From NCBI GenBank assembly GCA_900759715.1, contig CAAEXF010000007.1, positions 80,985 through 144,984 on the forward strand: a DNA stretch of 64,000 nucleotides. Direction: 5' to 3'. Below are positions 43,260-52,191 of this stretch, piece by piece. The notes beneath the pieces were generated by a model. The model worked only from the letters and a program-made list of their open reading frames with translations. It ran no database searches and was not told the origin of the DNA. How positions within the stretch are numbered: position 1 is the stretch's first letter; each line of letters begins with the position of its first letter. The DNA comes from Clostridium_AM sp900759715 (lineage in GTDB: Bacteria > Bacillota > Clostridia > Clostridiales > Clostridiaceae). A program made the translations under genes and the position numbers.

Positions 43260-45029
43260 TTGATATCGGAAGATGTCATTCAAAGAGTTAAAGAGGAAAA
43301 TGATATAGTAGATGTTATATCAGAAACTGTAAAGTTAAAAAGGGCAGGAAGAAATTATTCCGGACTATGCCCATTCCATCACGAAAAAACACCATCTTTT
43401 AGTGTTTCAGTAGATAAACAGATCTACAAATGTTTTGGATGTGGTGAAGCTGGGAATGTTATAACATTTGTTATGAAAACTAAGAATTTAAATTTTCCAG
43501 AAGCAGTTAAATTGCTGGCTGATAGAGTAAATATAGATTTAGAGTTAGATCATGATAATGATAACAAGAACAATAACTTTGAAAAGTTATATACACTAAA
43601 TGTAGAATCTGCTAGATATTTTTTTAATTGTCTACAGAAAGACGACACTGCAAAAAAATATTTAATCAATAGGGGAATAACTGAGGCTACAATAAGAAAA
43701 TTTGGGTTAGGATATTCAATTAATAGATGGGATGGATTATTAAGACATTTGAAAGCTAAGAGATATACTGAATTAGATATGCTAACTGCAGGGCTTGTAA
43801 TCAAAAGTCAAAAAGGTTCCTATTATGATAGGTTTAGAAATAGAATTATATTTCCTGTCTTTAATTACAAAGGTAAGGTTATTGGCTTTGGTGGAAGAGT
43901 TTTAGACGATTCTAAACCTAAATATCTAAACTCACCTGAAACATCATTATTTAAAAAGGGTATAAATCTTTACGGACTAAATTTTGCAATTAAAAACAAT
44001 AATTCAAGGATGTTTATAATAGTAGAGGGGTACATGGATTGTATATCTCTTCATCAGCATGGTATAACCAATGCTGTAGCTTCTCTTGGTACAGCTTTAA
44101 CTATGAACCAAGCTAAGCTTATGAAAAAATATGCAGATAAAGTTATAATTTCCTATGATGCAGATAGTGCAGGTCAGATGGCCACTTTGAGGGGATTAGA
44201 AATATTAAAAAAAGCGGGATTAGATGTGAGAGTTTTAATTGTTCCACAGGGTAAAGATCCAGATGAATTTATAAGAAATAATGGAAAGGAAGCATTCTTA
44301 AAACTTATACAGGAGGCTCTACCGCTTATTGACTATAGAATAAACGTACTTAAAAATGAACTGAATTTAAGTGATTCTGATGATATTGTAAAATATGCGG
44401 AAAAAACATTAGAAATGCTAGAAGGGTTGGATCCTTTAGAAAAAGAGGTCTATATAAAAAGATTATCCGAAGAAACTAAAATTAGAGATCAGGCTTTATA
44501 TGACATAATGAACAATAAAATTCAAAAAAATGTAAAAAATTCTGAAAATATGAATACAGATAACATTTTTGGACAAAAATTATATTTAGAGCCGGCATAT
44601 CTAAAGGCTGAGAGAGGTCTATTAAAGCTCATGGTAAATGACAACAATGCTTTAGAATATGCATTAAGCACTATAAAAAAAGATGAATTAATAATGGATA
44701 GTCACAGAAAAATATTTGACTATATTGTTGAAAACATGCAATTTGATGAAAATGAAAGAGAAAAACGCATAGAGTCAAGATGTGATGATATAGATACTTC
44801 AAAAGAATGGGTAAATATTTTAGAAACTAATTTAGTATATGACGAATATGATTATGAAAATATGATAAAAGATTTTATAAAGGGAATCCAAAAATATAAA
44901 CTTGAAGAAGCAAAAAAAGAGCTAATTAATAAAATAAAACGTTATGAATCAGAGGGAAAGCTTGAGGAATCGCTAAAGTTGGCACACGAACTAATTGAAA
45001 TACAAAAAAAGATTGGTGGGATACAGTAA
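43260..45029 (+). CDS. dnaG: DNA primase
   Basis: This 589-residue primase has the N-terminal zinc ribbon CPFHHEKTPSF...KCFGCGEAG (C37, H40, C58, C61), the RNA-polymerase core region with GYSINRWDGLL and GFGGRVLDD, and the TOPRIM motif VEGYMDCISLH with SYDADSAGQ. The C-terminal helicase-interaction domain is more divergent. It uses a TTG start at 43260 with GGTGGGAG 7 bp upstream, and no in-frame ATG fits. It is coupled to rpoD as dnaG-rpoD, the classical macromolecular synthesis operon. R2 repeats occupy its leader. Confidence 0.96.
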   Translation: MISEDVIQRVKEENDIVDVISETVKLKRAGRNYSGLCPFHHEKTPSFSVSVDKQIYKCFGCGEAGNVITFVMKTKNLNFPEAVKLLADRVNIDLELDHDNDNKNNNFEKLYTLNVESARYFFNCLQKDDTAKKYLINRGITEATIRKFGLGYSINRWDGLLRHLKAKRYTELDMLTAGLVIKSQKGSYYDRFRNRIIFPVFNYKGKVIGFGGRVLDDSKPKYLNSPETSLFKKGINLYGLNFAIKNNNSRMFIIVEGYMDCISLHQHGITNAVASLGTALTMNQAKLMKKYADKVIISYDADSAGQMATLRGLEILKKAGLDVRVLIVPQGKDPDEFIRNNGKEAFLKLIQEALPLIDYRINVLKNELNLSDSDDIVKYAEKTLEMLEGLDPLEKEVYIKRLSEETKIRDQALYDIMNNKIQKNVKNSENMNTDNIFGQKLYLEPAYLKAERGLLKLMVNDNNALEYALSTIKKDELIMDSHRKIFDYIVENMQFDENEREKRIESRCDDIDTSKEWVNILETNLVYDEYDYENMIKDFIKGIQKYKLEEAKKELINKIKRYESEGKLEESLKLAHELIEIQKKIGGIQ

Positions 45030-45049
45030 TGGCTGAAGGAGGCAAAATC

Positions 45050-46114
45050 ATGAAAGATAAAAGTGCAAAGATGCAGATAGTTAAAAAGCTAATAGAAAAA
45101 GGTAAAAAAACTGGCACTTTAACTTATAAAGAAATAATGGATGAATTAGATGAAGTTGATTTAAGTCCCGAACAAATAGAAAAGATATATGAAGTACTTG
45201 AATCAATGGGAATTGAAGTTATAGGAGATATGCAGGGTGCAGAAGTAGATGAAAAAGATCTAGATTTATCAATTCCTGAAGGTATTGCAATTGATGACCC
45301 TGTTAGAATGTACTTAAAGGAAATAGGTAAAGTACCTCTACTTTCTTCAGAGGAAGAAATTGAGCTAGCAAATAGAATAGAAGCTGGAGATCAAGCTGCT
45401 AAAAAGAAACTAGCTGAAGCAAATCTAAGACTTGTTGTAAGCATAGCTAAAAGATATGTAGGTAGGGGGATGCTCTTCCTTGATCTTATTCAAGAAGGAA
45501 ATCTAGGCCTTATAAAAGCTGTTGAGAAGTTTGATTATAGAAAAGGATTCAAGTTCAGTACTTATGCTACATGGTGGATTAGACAGGCAATCACTAGAGC
45601 AATAGCAGATCAGGCAAGAACTATAAGAATACCTGTTCATATGGTTGAAACTATCAATAAATTAATAAGAGTATCAAGACAGCTTCTACAAGAACTTGGA
45701 AGAGAGCCACAGCCTGAAGAAGTAGCAAAAATTATGGAAATGCCAGTTGATAAAGTAAGAGAAATAATGAAAATAGCTCAAGAGCCTGTATCTTTAGAGA
45801 CACCAATAGGAGAAGAAGAAGATAGTCATTTAGGAGACTTTATCCCAGATGATGAAGCACCAGCACCAGCAGAAGCTGCAGCCTTCACTATGCTAAAAGA
45901 GCAACTTATAAACGTTTTAGATACATTAACACCAAGAGAAGAAAAAGTACTAAGATTAAGATTCGGATTAGATGATGGAAGAGCTAGAACTCTTGAAGAA
46001 GTAGGTAAAGAGTTTAATGTTACAAGAGAAAGAATAAGACAGATAGAAGCTAAAGCTTTAAGGAAGCTTAGACATCCAAGTAGAAGTAAAAAATTAAAGG
46101 ATTATTTAGACTAA
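45050..46114 (+). CDS. rpoD: RNA polymerase primary sigma factor (sigma-A)
   Basis: This 354-residue sigma factor has region 1.2 (DPVRMYLKEIGKVPLLSSEEEIELA), region 2 (KRYVGRGMLFLDLIQEGNLGLIKAVEKFDYRKGFKFSTYATWWIRQAITRA), region 3, and region 4 with VTRERIRQIEAKALRKLRHP. The very strong GAAGGAGG at 45037-45044 favours ATG 45050. An earlier in-frame ATG at 45029 overlaps the dnaG stop. It directs housekeeping transcription; the TTGACA/TATAAT sites in this window fit its expected specificity. A terminator follows immediately. Confidence 0.97.
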   Translation: MKDKSAKMQIVKKLIEKGKKTGTLTYKEIMDELDEVDLSPEQIEKIYEVLESMGIEVIGDMQGAEVDEKDLDLSIPEGIAIDDPVRMYLKEIGKVPLLSSEEEIELANRIEAGDQAAKKKLAEANLRLVVSIAKRYVGRGMLFLDLIQEGNLGLIKAVEKFDYRKGFKFSTYATWWIRQAITRAIADQARTIRIPVHMVETINKLIRVSRQLLQELGREPQPEEVAKIMEMPVDKVREIMKIAQEPVSLETPIGEEEDSHLGDFIPDDEAPAPAEAAAFTMLKEQLINVLDTLTPREEKVLRLRFGLDDGRARTLEEVGKEFNVTRERIRQIEAKALRKLRHPSRSKKLKDYLD

Positions 46115-46115
46115 G

Positions 46116-46140
46116 AGCACCAGATTATGGTGCTTTTTTT
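46116..46140 (+). terminator. Rho-independent terminator of dnaG-rpoD
   Basis: AGCACCA (46116-46122), 5-base loop, TGGTGCT (46128-46134) and seven T residues, starting directly after the rpoD stop codon. Confidence 0.93.
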
Positions 46141-46151
46141 ATATATACTAT

Positions 46152-46182
46152 CATACTGATTAGTTATTTTTGCAGATGCCTT
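46152..46182. repeat. R1 remnant (right end only) after rpoD
   Basis: CATACTGATTAGTTATTTTT followed by GCAGATGCCTT matches the right terminus of the R1 elements at 52157 and 61515 almost base for base. No left end is visible, so this is a solo or deleted copy. Confidence 0.65.
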
Positions 46183-46229
46183 AATATTAAATGGCAGTTA
46201 TGTTATAATGTATAAAGGAAGGTGATGAT

Positions 46230-47117
46230 GTGAAAATTTATAAATCAGTTAAAGGTTCAGGTGTATATTCTATACTAGGAATAACTGCAGCATATGATAT
46301 TCTTTTAGCTATCATCTTATATATGGTAAGTTACTACGAAATTTCAACACTGATTAAAATAACTATGGTTGTTTTTAATATATACCAACTTTATTATATG
46401 ATCATCAGCTGTTCTTTAACATATTCTATAGATAATCAAAATGTATATGTTAACAGTGCTTTAGGGCTAAAGAACATAGTTATACCTTTTAGTGAAATAC
46501 AAGGATATCAAAAAGCTCATGGATATATAAAAGGTGTAAGACTATCTGGATATGGCAATAGCAAGTTTGCTATAGGAAGATCTATAATAGATAAGATAGG
46601 AAGCACTTATATGTTTGTAACCTCTACAAAAAACATACTTTACTTAAGAACAGAGGATATAAACTATGGTTTGTCTCCTGAAAACTTCGATAAATTCGAA
46701 GAACAATTAAATGAAAAATGCATTAATCAATTAATTTGGGATTATAAAATAAATAAGAATGTTAACCTTTATAAGGATAAAAAATTCTTTGTTCCATTTG
46801 TTATAGTAGCTATAATTGTAACTATAATAACAGTAACACCTATAATACTGTATCTTTATAATAAGCTCCCAAGCATGATGCCTTTAAATTTTAATTCTCA
46901 ATTTGTAGCTATTAAGTTTGGAACGGCAAAGCAGTTTGCATTTAAACATATGTTTTATGGAATACTTAATATGGCTATTTTATTCTGTATGTATTATGCT
47001 GCCTACTTTTGTGCAAAATACGATAGAAAATCTGCATATAAGTTCATTTATATACCATTAATTTTGTCTATGATGTTTTTTATTATGCAGGTGAGAATAC
47101 TATTAACTTTTAGATAA
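46230..47117 (+). CDS. PH-like domain membrane protein of unknown function
   Basis: This 295-residue protein has two N-terminal helices (about 13-33 and 41-62), a PH-like beta region (SLTYSIDNQNVYVNSALGLKNIVIPFSEIQGYQKA to TSTKNILYLRTEDINYGLSPENFDKFEEQL) and three C-terminal helices. This combination is seen in bacterial PH-domain and DUF1648-like membrane proteins. The GTG start at 46230 follows AAGGAAGGTGATG. A TATAAT at 46204-46209 may be its -10. Function is unknown and the neighbours give no clue. Confidence 0.7.
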   Translation: MKIYKSVKGSGVYSILGITAAYDILLAIILYMVSYYEISTLIKITMVVFNIYQLYYMIISCSLTYSIDNQNVYVNSALGLKNIVIPFSEIQGYQKAHGYIKGVRLSGYGNSKFAIGRSIIDKIGSTYMFVTSTKNILYLRTEDINYGLSPENFDKFEEQLNEKCINQLIWDYKINKNVNLYKDKKFFVPFVIVAIIVTIITVTPIILYLYNKLPSMMPLNFNSQFVAIKFGTAKQFAFKHMFYGILNMAILFCMYYAAYFCAKYDRKSAYKFIYIPLILSMMFFIMQVRILLTFR

Positions 47118-47137
47118 TTGGAATGGAGTAGAATTCA

Positions 47138-47827
47138 ATGGAAATTAGTTTAAGACTTAAAACTATTGCTGGAATGGTTGATGAATGTGAAGCTGTAGCT
47201 GATATAGGAACTGACCATGGATATATACCTATATATTTAGTAAAGAATAAGGTATGCAAAAAAGCTATAGCATCAGATATAAATAAAGGTCCTGTAGAAA
47301 AAGCAAGGTTTAATATTAAGCTTGAAAATATGCAGGATAGAATAGAGTGCAGGTTAGGGGGAGGACTTACTACAATTCAGCCAGGAGAGGTACAAGGAAT
47401 AGTTGTTGCTGGAATGGGTGGAAACCTAATAAGAGATATTATGGAAGAGGGCGTAGATAAGTTTAAAAAAGCGGAATTTGCAGTGCTTCAACCTGTTCAA
47501 AATCCTGAAGTGCTGAGAGAATATATTTATAAAAAAGGATATAAAATAATTGATGAAGAGTTATGTATAGATGATAATAGACTTTATGAAATCATTAAAG
47601 TAACTTATGATAATAAAATTGAAAATATAGATAGCATTTACTATGAAGTAGGGAAGATATTAATAGAAAAAAAACATCCACTTGCAAAGCAATATATTAA
47701 GATAAAAATTGATCGCTATATAAAAATACTAAATAATATAGTAGAAGAGTCGGAGTCATCTAATAGAAGAAAGGTCGAAGTAAAAAACAAAATAACAAAA
47801 CTTGAGGAGCTGTTAAAATGTCTTTAA
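47138..47827 (+). CDS. trmK: tRNA (adenine22-N1)-methyltransferase TrmK
   Basis: This 229-residue class I methyltransferase has LKTIAGMVDECEAVADIGTDHGYIPIYLV with the SAM-binding motif, ASDINKGPVEKA and GIVVAGMGGNLIRDIME, characteristic of TrmK, which forms m1A22 in tRNA. The C-terminal coiled coil (about 175-229) is also typical. A GGAGTAG ribosome binding site precedes ATG 47138. The stop codon overlaps the start of the next gene by 10 bp; rpoD-trmK-nif3-like is the conserved Firmicute order. Confidence 0.95.
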   Translation: MEISLRLKTIAGMVDECEAVADIGTDHGYIPIYLVKNKVCKKAIASDINKGPVEKARFNIKLENMQDRIECRLGGGLTTIQPGEVQGIVVAGMGGNLIRDIMEEGVDKFKKAEFAVLQPVQNPEVLREYIYKKGYKIIDEELCIDDNRLYEIIKVTYDNKIENIDSIYYEVGKILIEKKHPLAKQYIKIKIDRYIKILNNIVEESESSNRRKVEVKNKITKLEELLKCL

Positions 47828-48633
47828 AAGTTAAAGATATTGATAAAATAATGGAAGAACATGCCCCATCAAAATTTAAAGAAAGCTATGATAATGTGGG
47901 ACTTATGATTGGTGAAAGAAGTGCTGAGGTAACATCAGTACTTGTAGCTTTAGATTGTACATTGGATGTAATTGAGGAAGCAAAGGAAAAAAAATGCAAC
48001 CTTATATTGACTCATCATCCACTATTATTTAGAAAGCCTTTGAACATAACAACAGACACATTATTAGGAAAGAAAATAATCGAAATTATACGAAGTGGCC
48101 TTAATGTTTATTCAAGTCATACTAATTTAGACTCAATTAAAGGTGGCATAAATGATATTGTTATGCAATTGTTAGGTCTTAAAAAATATGATACCATAAG
48201 TCTCTCAGATAAAAGAAAAGATGATGATTATGGTACAGGAATAGGAAGAATTGCTGTTTTAGATGAGCCTATAACAGTATTAGAACTATGTGATAAAATA
48301 AAGAAAGATTTAAATATTTCTATGCTTAGATATAGTGGAAATGATGAAATGAAAATTAAAAAGATTGCTGTTATAAATGGCAGTGGTCAAGACTATTTTA
48401 ACGCTGCTAAAAGATTAGGTGCAGATTGTATAATCACAGGAGATACAACTTATCATTATGTTAGCGATTTAAATGAGGAAGGTATTGCTGTTATCGATGC
48501 TGGTCATTTTGGAACTGAATGGCCTGCTATGCAGGTGGTTGCTAAATGGTTGAAAGATAAGTTGGAATTTATGGGGTTCAGTAATTTTGTATACATATCT
48601 GAATTTAATAGAAGTCCGTATAAATATAAATAG
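47818..48633 (+). CDS. Nif3-like dinuclear metal centre protein (DUF34)
   Basis: This 271-residue protein matches the Nif3/YqfO family: MEEHAPSKFKESYDNVGLMIGE, LILTHHPLLFRKP with paired metal-ligand histidines, SSHTNLDSIKGGINDI and the C-terminal DAGHFGTEWPAMQ. Bacterial members have been linked to GTP cyclohydrolase-like or metal-related roles, but function is unsettled. Lacking the extra PII-like middle domain of longer Bacillus homologues, it is the short form. It is translationally coupled to trmK. Confidence 0.9.
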   Translation: MSLKVKDIDKIMEEHAPSKFKESYDNVGLMIGERSAEVTSVLVALDCTLDVIEEAKEKKCNLILTHHPLLFRKPLNITTDTLLGKKIIEIIRSGLNVYSSHTNLDSIKGGINDIVMQLLGLKKYDTISLSDKRKDDDYGTGIGRIAVLDEPITVLELCDKIKKDLNISMLRYSGNDEMKIKKIAVINGSGQDYFNAAKRLGADCIITGDTTYHYVSDLNEEGIAVIDAGHFGTEWPAMQVVAKWLKDKLEFMGFSNFVYISEFNRSPYKYK

Positions 48634-48667
48634 AAATGGGTTTCATATACCTATTTCTATTTTTTTA
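48631..48667 (+). terminator. Rho-independent terminator after trmK-nif3
   Basis: TAGAAATGGG (48631-48640) and CCTATTTCTA (48650-48659) pair with one internal mismatch, followed by a run of seven T. Confidence 0.85.
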
Positions 48668-48720
48668 TTTTAATATAGAATGCCAGTATTAATACTAAAG
48701 ATTATGAGGAGGATTACAGA

Positions 48721-49437
48721 ATGAATTCATTAGATTTACTTTTAGAAATCCAAAAAAATCAGAAGATTGCAAAAGAAGGTATCAAAGTATTAAAAGACGG
48801 CTCATATATCAACGTACTGAAAAAGCTTAAAGAAGAATTCGAAGATGAAAAGATAAATTTTAGAAAAAAGGAAAAAGAATTAACTAGTTTAGACAACAAG
48901 ATTAGTGAATTAAATATAGAGCTTTCTAGTGTTAAGGATGAGCAAAATAAAGAAGATTATAAATTATACAATAACAATGTAAGTAATTATCACGTGTTAG
49001 AAGCATTACAAAATTCTATGGAATATAGAAAAAATATAATAAAAGATTTAGAAGATAAAAAAGCAGTTTTCCTAAAGAGCCAAGAAAAGCTTCTAAAGGA
49101 TAAGGAGAACTCAAGAATAAAACTTGTCAAACTAAAAAACAGCTTCTACAGTTGCAAAGAAGATACAGATAAAAAAATTAATAAAGCTAAAGAAGATATA
49201 AAGGAAGTAGAAATAAACATTCAAAATCTAGAAAAGTTAATCCCTCCTGAGCTATTGCTTGATTTTAATAATATAAAGAAAAGGATGGGAACAGGAGCAG
49301 CTAAAGTACAAAACAATGTATGCTCTGGCTGCAAAATGTATTTATCTTCCGTTGTTCTGGATGAGATAAAAAAAAGTAAAAAGATAGTTTATTGCGAGCA
49401 TTGCGGAAGAATACTATATTACAACGATAAGTTATAA
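48721..49437 (+). CDS. Coiled-coil protein with C4-type zinc ribbon
   Basis: This 238-residue protein is a long helical coiled coil (about 20-180, rich in Lys/Glu heptads) ending in a zinc ribbon CSGCKMYLSSVVLDEIKKSKKIVYCEHCGRILYY with four cysteines. It matches the zf-RING_7/CdsZ-like family often encoded beside nif3-like genes and rnpB in Firmicutes. The helix-plus-zinc arrangement suggests nucleic-acid or ribosome-associated tethering, but function is not established. GAGGAGG precedes ATG 48721. Confidence 0.85.
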   Translation: MNSLDLLLEIQKNQKIAKEGIKVLKDGSYINVLKKLKEEFEDEKINFRKKEKELTSLDNKISELNIELSSVKDEQNKEDYKLYNNNVSNYHVLEALQNSMEYRKNIIKDLEDKKAVFLKSQEKLLKDKENSRIKLVKLKNSFYSCKEDTDKKINKAKEDIKEVEINIQNLEKLIPPELLLDFNNIKKRMGTGAAKVQNNVCSGCKMYLSSVVLDEIKKSKKIVYCEHCGRILYYNDKL

Positions 49438-49455
49438 TTTACACATAAATACTAT

Positions 49456-49484
49456 TTGCATTTTATGATAGTATGTGATATTAT
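49456..49484 (+). promoter_or_regulatory. Promoter of rnpB
   Basis: TTGCAT (49456-49461), 17 bases, TATTAT (49479-49484), placing the start about 7 bases later at the 5' end of the RNA. Confidence 0.65.
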
Positions 49485-49487
49485 AAT

Positions 49488-49849
49488 ATCTGCGAGTAAG
49501 CCAGACAATCGCTGCTGTGGTAACACAGGAGAGGAAAGTCCGAGCTCCATAGGACAGGGTGCTGGGTAATACCCAGTCAGGGTGACTTGAAGGAAAGTGC
49601 AACAGAGATATACCGCCGAAACTTTGTTTCGGTAAGGGTGGAAAGGCGAGGTAAGAGCTCACCAGCGCATTGGCGACTTTGCGGCTATGTAAACCCCATC
49701 TGGAGCAAGATCGAATAGAGAAGCATTAAAGGGGTGGTCCGCTCCGCTTCCGGGTAGTATCGCTTGAGCCTATTGGTAACGATGGGCCTAGATAGATGAT
49801 TGTCTAATACAGAACTCGGCTTATAGGTTTGGTCGCATATACCGCAGAT
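49488..49849 (+). ncRNA. rnpB: RNase P RNA (M1 RNA)
   Basis: Conserved blocks are present in order: GAGGAAAGTCCGAGCTCC near the 5' end, GGTGGAAAGGCGAGGTAAGAG with AGCGCATTGGCGA in the middle, and ACAGAACTCGGCTTATAG near the 3' end. The ends ATCTGCG and CGCAGAT pair as P1. The length of about 360 nt is normal. This ribozyme removes tRNA 5' leaders together with RnpA. It fills the gap between the zinc-ribbon gene and the TSUP transporter. Confidence 0.97.
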
Positions 49850-49878
49850 AACTCAAGGTCTTTGACCTTGAGTTTTTT
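49850..49878 (+). terminator. Rho-independent terminator of rnpB
   Basis: AACTCAAGGTC (49850-49860), 3-base loop, GACCTTGAGTT (49864-49874) and a T-run. The stem begins directly after P1. Confidence 0.95.
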
Positions 49879-50037
49879 GTTGTAGTTCTAATTGGAATGT
49901 ATAGATATTTAAAATTTAATACAATAATATAAGATATATTGAAAAATTGTCAAAAATATTATAAAATAATATGAAAAAGTAGAAAAATGCAAAATATTAA
50001 AACTATATGTCAAAAAATCCGAAATAGGAGGAAACAT

Positions 50038-50931
50038 ATGTTAAAGTTTATTTTAGGTTTTATGATTGCAAGTAGTATCTGGCTCATGGTTATTTTGACT
50101 AAGGACTATCTAAGGAAGAAAAGAGAGGGAACTTTAGAAAAGGGAAGTTTCATAAAGTTAGGACTTATTGGTATGTTAGCAAACTTTTTTGATACTTTAG
50201 GTATAGGAAGTTTTGCCATCGAAACTCCATTTTTTAAAAACTTAAAAATTGTTGATGACGTAAAATTGCCAGGAACGTTAAATGTAGCTAATACAATTCC
50301 GACAATTCTTGAGGCCATTATTTTTATGACAGTTATTGAAGTTGAGCCTATTACACTTATTTGCATGCTTGTAGCTGCAGTAATTGGTGCGGTTGTTGGA
50401 GCGGAGGTTGTATCCAAGTTTGAAGAAAGAACTATTCAAATTTGTATGGGAATAGCATTAATTGCGGTAGCTGGACTCATGGTTGCAGGCCAGTTGAAAC
50501 TTTTCCCAGTTGGAGGAGATGCAGTAGGTCTTACAGGAATAAAATTAATAATAGGAATCATAGGTAATTTTGTTTTTGGAGCATTGATGACTGTGGGAAT
50601 AGGGTTATATGCACCTTGTATGGCGCTTGTGTTTGCACTAGGAATGGGACCTAAGGTTGCATTCCCGATAATGATGGGTTCCTGTGCAATTTTAATGCCT
50701 TTTGCTTCTTATAAGTTTATTAAAAATGGTGCTTATTCTACTAAGGCATCTATGGCTATAGCTATATTAGGTTCAATAGGCGTTTTAATAGCTGCATATA
50801 TAGTAAAATCACTGCCATTAAATATATTAAAATGGGTAGTTGTTTGTGTAATAATATACACATCAGCTATAATGTTTAAATCTGCGAAAGCAAACAAAGA
50901 TTTTAAATCAAGCATAGAAGAAATAGTTTAA
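50038..50931 (+). CDS. Sulfite exporter TauE/SafE (TSUP) family membrane protein
   Basis: This 297-residue protein has about eight transmembrane helices. The two TSUP half-repeats are visible around GLIGMLANFFDTLGIGSFAIETPFF and GIIGNFVFGALMTVGIGLYAPCMALVFALGMGPKVAFPIMMGSCA. The family exports or imports sulfur oxyanions and small organic anions; the substrate cannot be set from sequence. GGAGG at about 50027-50031 places the start at ATG 50038, not the in-frame ATG 49987. It stands alone between rnpB and lgt with its own terminator. Confidence 0.85.
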   Translation: MLKFILGFMIASSIWLMVILTKDYLRKKREGTLEKGSFIKLGLIGMLANFFDTLGIGSFAIETPFFKNLKIVDDVKLPGTLNVANTIPTILEAIIFMTVIEVEPITLICMLVAAVIGAVVGAEVVSKFEERTIQICMGIALIAVAGLMVAGQLKLFPVGGDAVGLTGIKLIIGIIGNFVFGALMTVGIGLYAPCMALVFALGMGPKVAFPIMMGSCAILMPFASYKFIKNGAYSTKASMAIAILGSIGVLIAAYIVKSLPLNILKWVVVCVIIYTSAIMFKSAKANKDFKSSIEEIV

Positions 50932-50941
50932 CATACAGTTC

Positions 50942-50980
50942 AAAGACTTCCAGCTTAAATCTATAAGCTGGAAGTCTTTT
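50942..50980 (+). terminator. Rho-independent terminator of the TSUP gene
   Basis: A 16-bp perfect stem (50942-50957 with 50964-50979) ending in a TTTT run. Confidence 0.92.
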
Positions 50981-51047
50981 AATATTTGTAGTATTATATA
51001 TAGTAATATAATTTTTGTAATAATAGAATAGAAAGGATGTAAATTTT

Positions 51048-51818
51048 ATGAATCCAATAGCATTTTCAATAAATGGATTTGAAATTAGATGGTATGGAAT
51101 AATTATAGCCCTTGGAATTACAGCAGCATTACTGCTTGCAAGCTTTAACTGCAAGATGAGAGAGTATGATTATGAGAAACTCATAGATACATTTTTAGTA
51201 GCATTTCCTTTTGCTATTATAGGTGCTAGAGCATATTATGTAATATTTCAGTTCAATGAGTACAGAGATAATTTAATAGATATTTTTAATATAAGACAGG
51301 GAGGACTTGCAATTCACGGAGGAATAATATTTGCACTAGCTTCAGCTTATATATACACTAAGCGTAAAAATTTAGATTTTTTTGAAATGGCAGATATAGC
51401 AGCCCCGTCAATAATACTAGGTCAGGCAATAGGCAGATGGGGAAACTTTTTTAATGGAGAAGCACATGGTGGTCCTGTAACTTATGAGTTTATAAAAAAA
51501 TTCCCAGAGTTTATACAAAAGGGAATGTACATAGATGGTGTATATTATCATCCTACTTTTTTATATGAATCTATTTGGAATCTTTGTGTTTGCTTAATAC
51601 TAATTTATCTATTAAGGAAGAAACTAAGAAAAGGCACTGTAATTTTCTCATATATAGGATTATATTCTTTAGGAAGATTTTTTATAGAAGGAATGAGAAC
51701 TGATAGCTTAATGTTCGGTCCTATAAGAGTCGCTCAATTAGTAAGTTTATCAGGGATTATACTTTGCATAGGATTTTATATATTTGCTTACAGAAGAAGT
51801 GAAAATAGAAAGTCATAA
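51048..51818 (+). CDS. lgt: Prolipoprotein diacylglyceryl transferase
   Basis: This 256-residue membrane enzyme transfers diacylglycerol from phosphatidylglycerol to the lipobox cysteine of prelipoproteins, such as OppA here. The signature LGQAIGRWGNFFNGEAHGGP, the RQGGLAIHGGII segment and YHPTFLYESIWN are intact, with seven predicted helices. AAGGATG is just upstream of ATG 51048. It is a single gene followed immediately by the R3 element, whose first hairpin probably ends its transcript. Confidence 0.95.
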   Translation: MNPIAFSINGFEIRWYGIIIALGITAALLLASFNCKMREYDYEKLIDTFLVAFPFAIIGARAYYVIFQFNEYRDNLIDIFNIRQGGLAIHGGIIFALASAYIYTKRKNLDFFEMADIAAPSIILGQAIGRWGNFFNGEAHGGPVTYEFIKKFPEFIQKGMYIDGVYYHPTFLYESIWNLCVCLILIYLLRKKLRKGTVIFSYIGLYSLGRFFIEGMRTDSLMFGPIRVAQLVSLSGIILCIGFYIFAYRRSENRKS

Positions 51819-51831
51819 TAAAGTGAAACTT

Positions 51832-51992
51832 ACTTCAGGTGGGGTTTTAGACCCCATCTGAAGTTTAGTTGAACGAATCCAGGGACGTAGCCGCTCTTTA
51901 CTCCCTCCTTGAAGAAAAGCAGAGAACCAAAATCTCTGATTTTGTGTGAATCGCTTTCACAGAGTGCGATGGGAGTATTAGAGCGGGTAGTC
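51832..51992 (+). ncRNA. R3 candidate structured RNA element downstream of lgt
   Basis: Hairpin A pairs ACTTCAGGTGGGGT (51832-51845) with ACCCCATCTGAAGT (51851-51864). A 31-nt core (51865-51895) is identical in the copy at 63893. A second, long-range stem pairs CCGCTCT..ACTCCC (51891-51905) with GGGAGT..AGAGCGG (51971-51986) and GAC with GTC outside it. Inside is an R2-type hairpin with CAAAATC-TCT-GATTTTG. There is no open frame. Strand is assigned by position after lgt. Which known family it belongs to, if any, is unknown to me. The 200 or so bases to the next gene also hold an R1 element. Confidence 0.55.
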
Positions 51993-52026
51993 ATCGGATA
52001 AACTCTATCTGTGTTCTTTGGGAGGC

Positions 52027-52157
52027 AGGCTATCTGAAAGAAAATAACAAGTCAAAGATGCAACAGGTATTTTGTGTCAGACAAAAAGATAGGTTCTCCG
52101 GTTGCAGTATGACGCAAAATACACTAGCATACTGACTAGTTATTTTTGAAGATGCCT
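52027..52157. repeat. R1 long palindromic element upstream of methyltransferase 1
   Basis: Imperfect terminal inverted repeats of about 25 bp (AGGCTATCTGAAAGAAAATA and, at the right end, the complement of AGGCATCTTCAAAAATAAC) enclose a second stem TATTTTGTGTCA with TGACGCAAAATA. The copy at 61355 has TATTTTGTGCCA with TGGCTCAAAATA, a T-A to C-G paired change. No coding potential. The element ends 34 bp before the methyltransferase start codon. Confidence 0.75.
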
Positions 52158-52191
52158 AAATGTATTATACTATTTTGGAGGAAGTAGGCTT

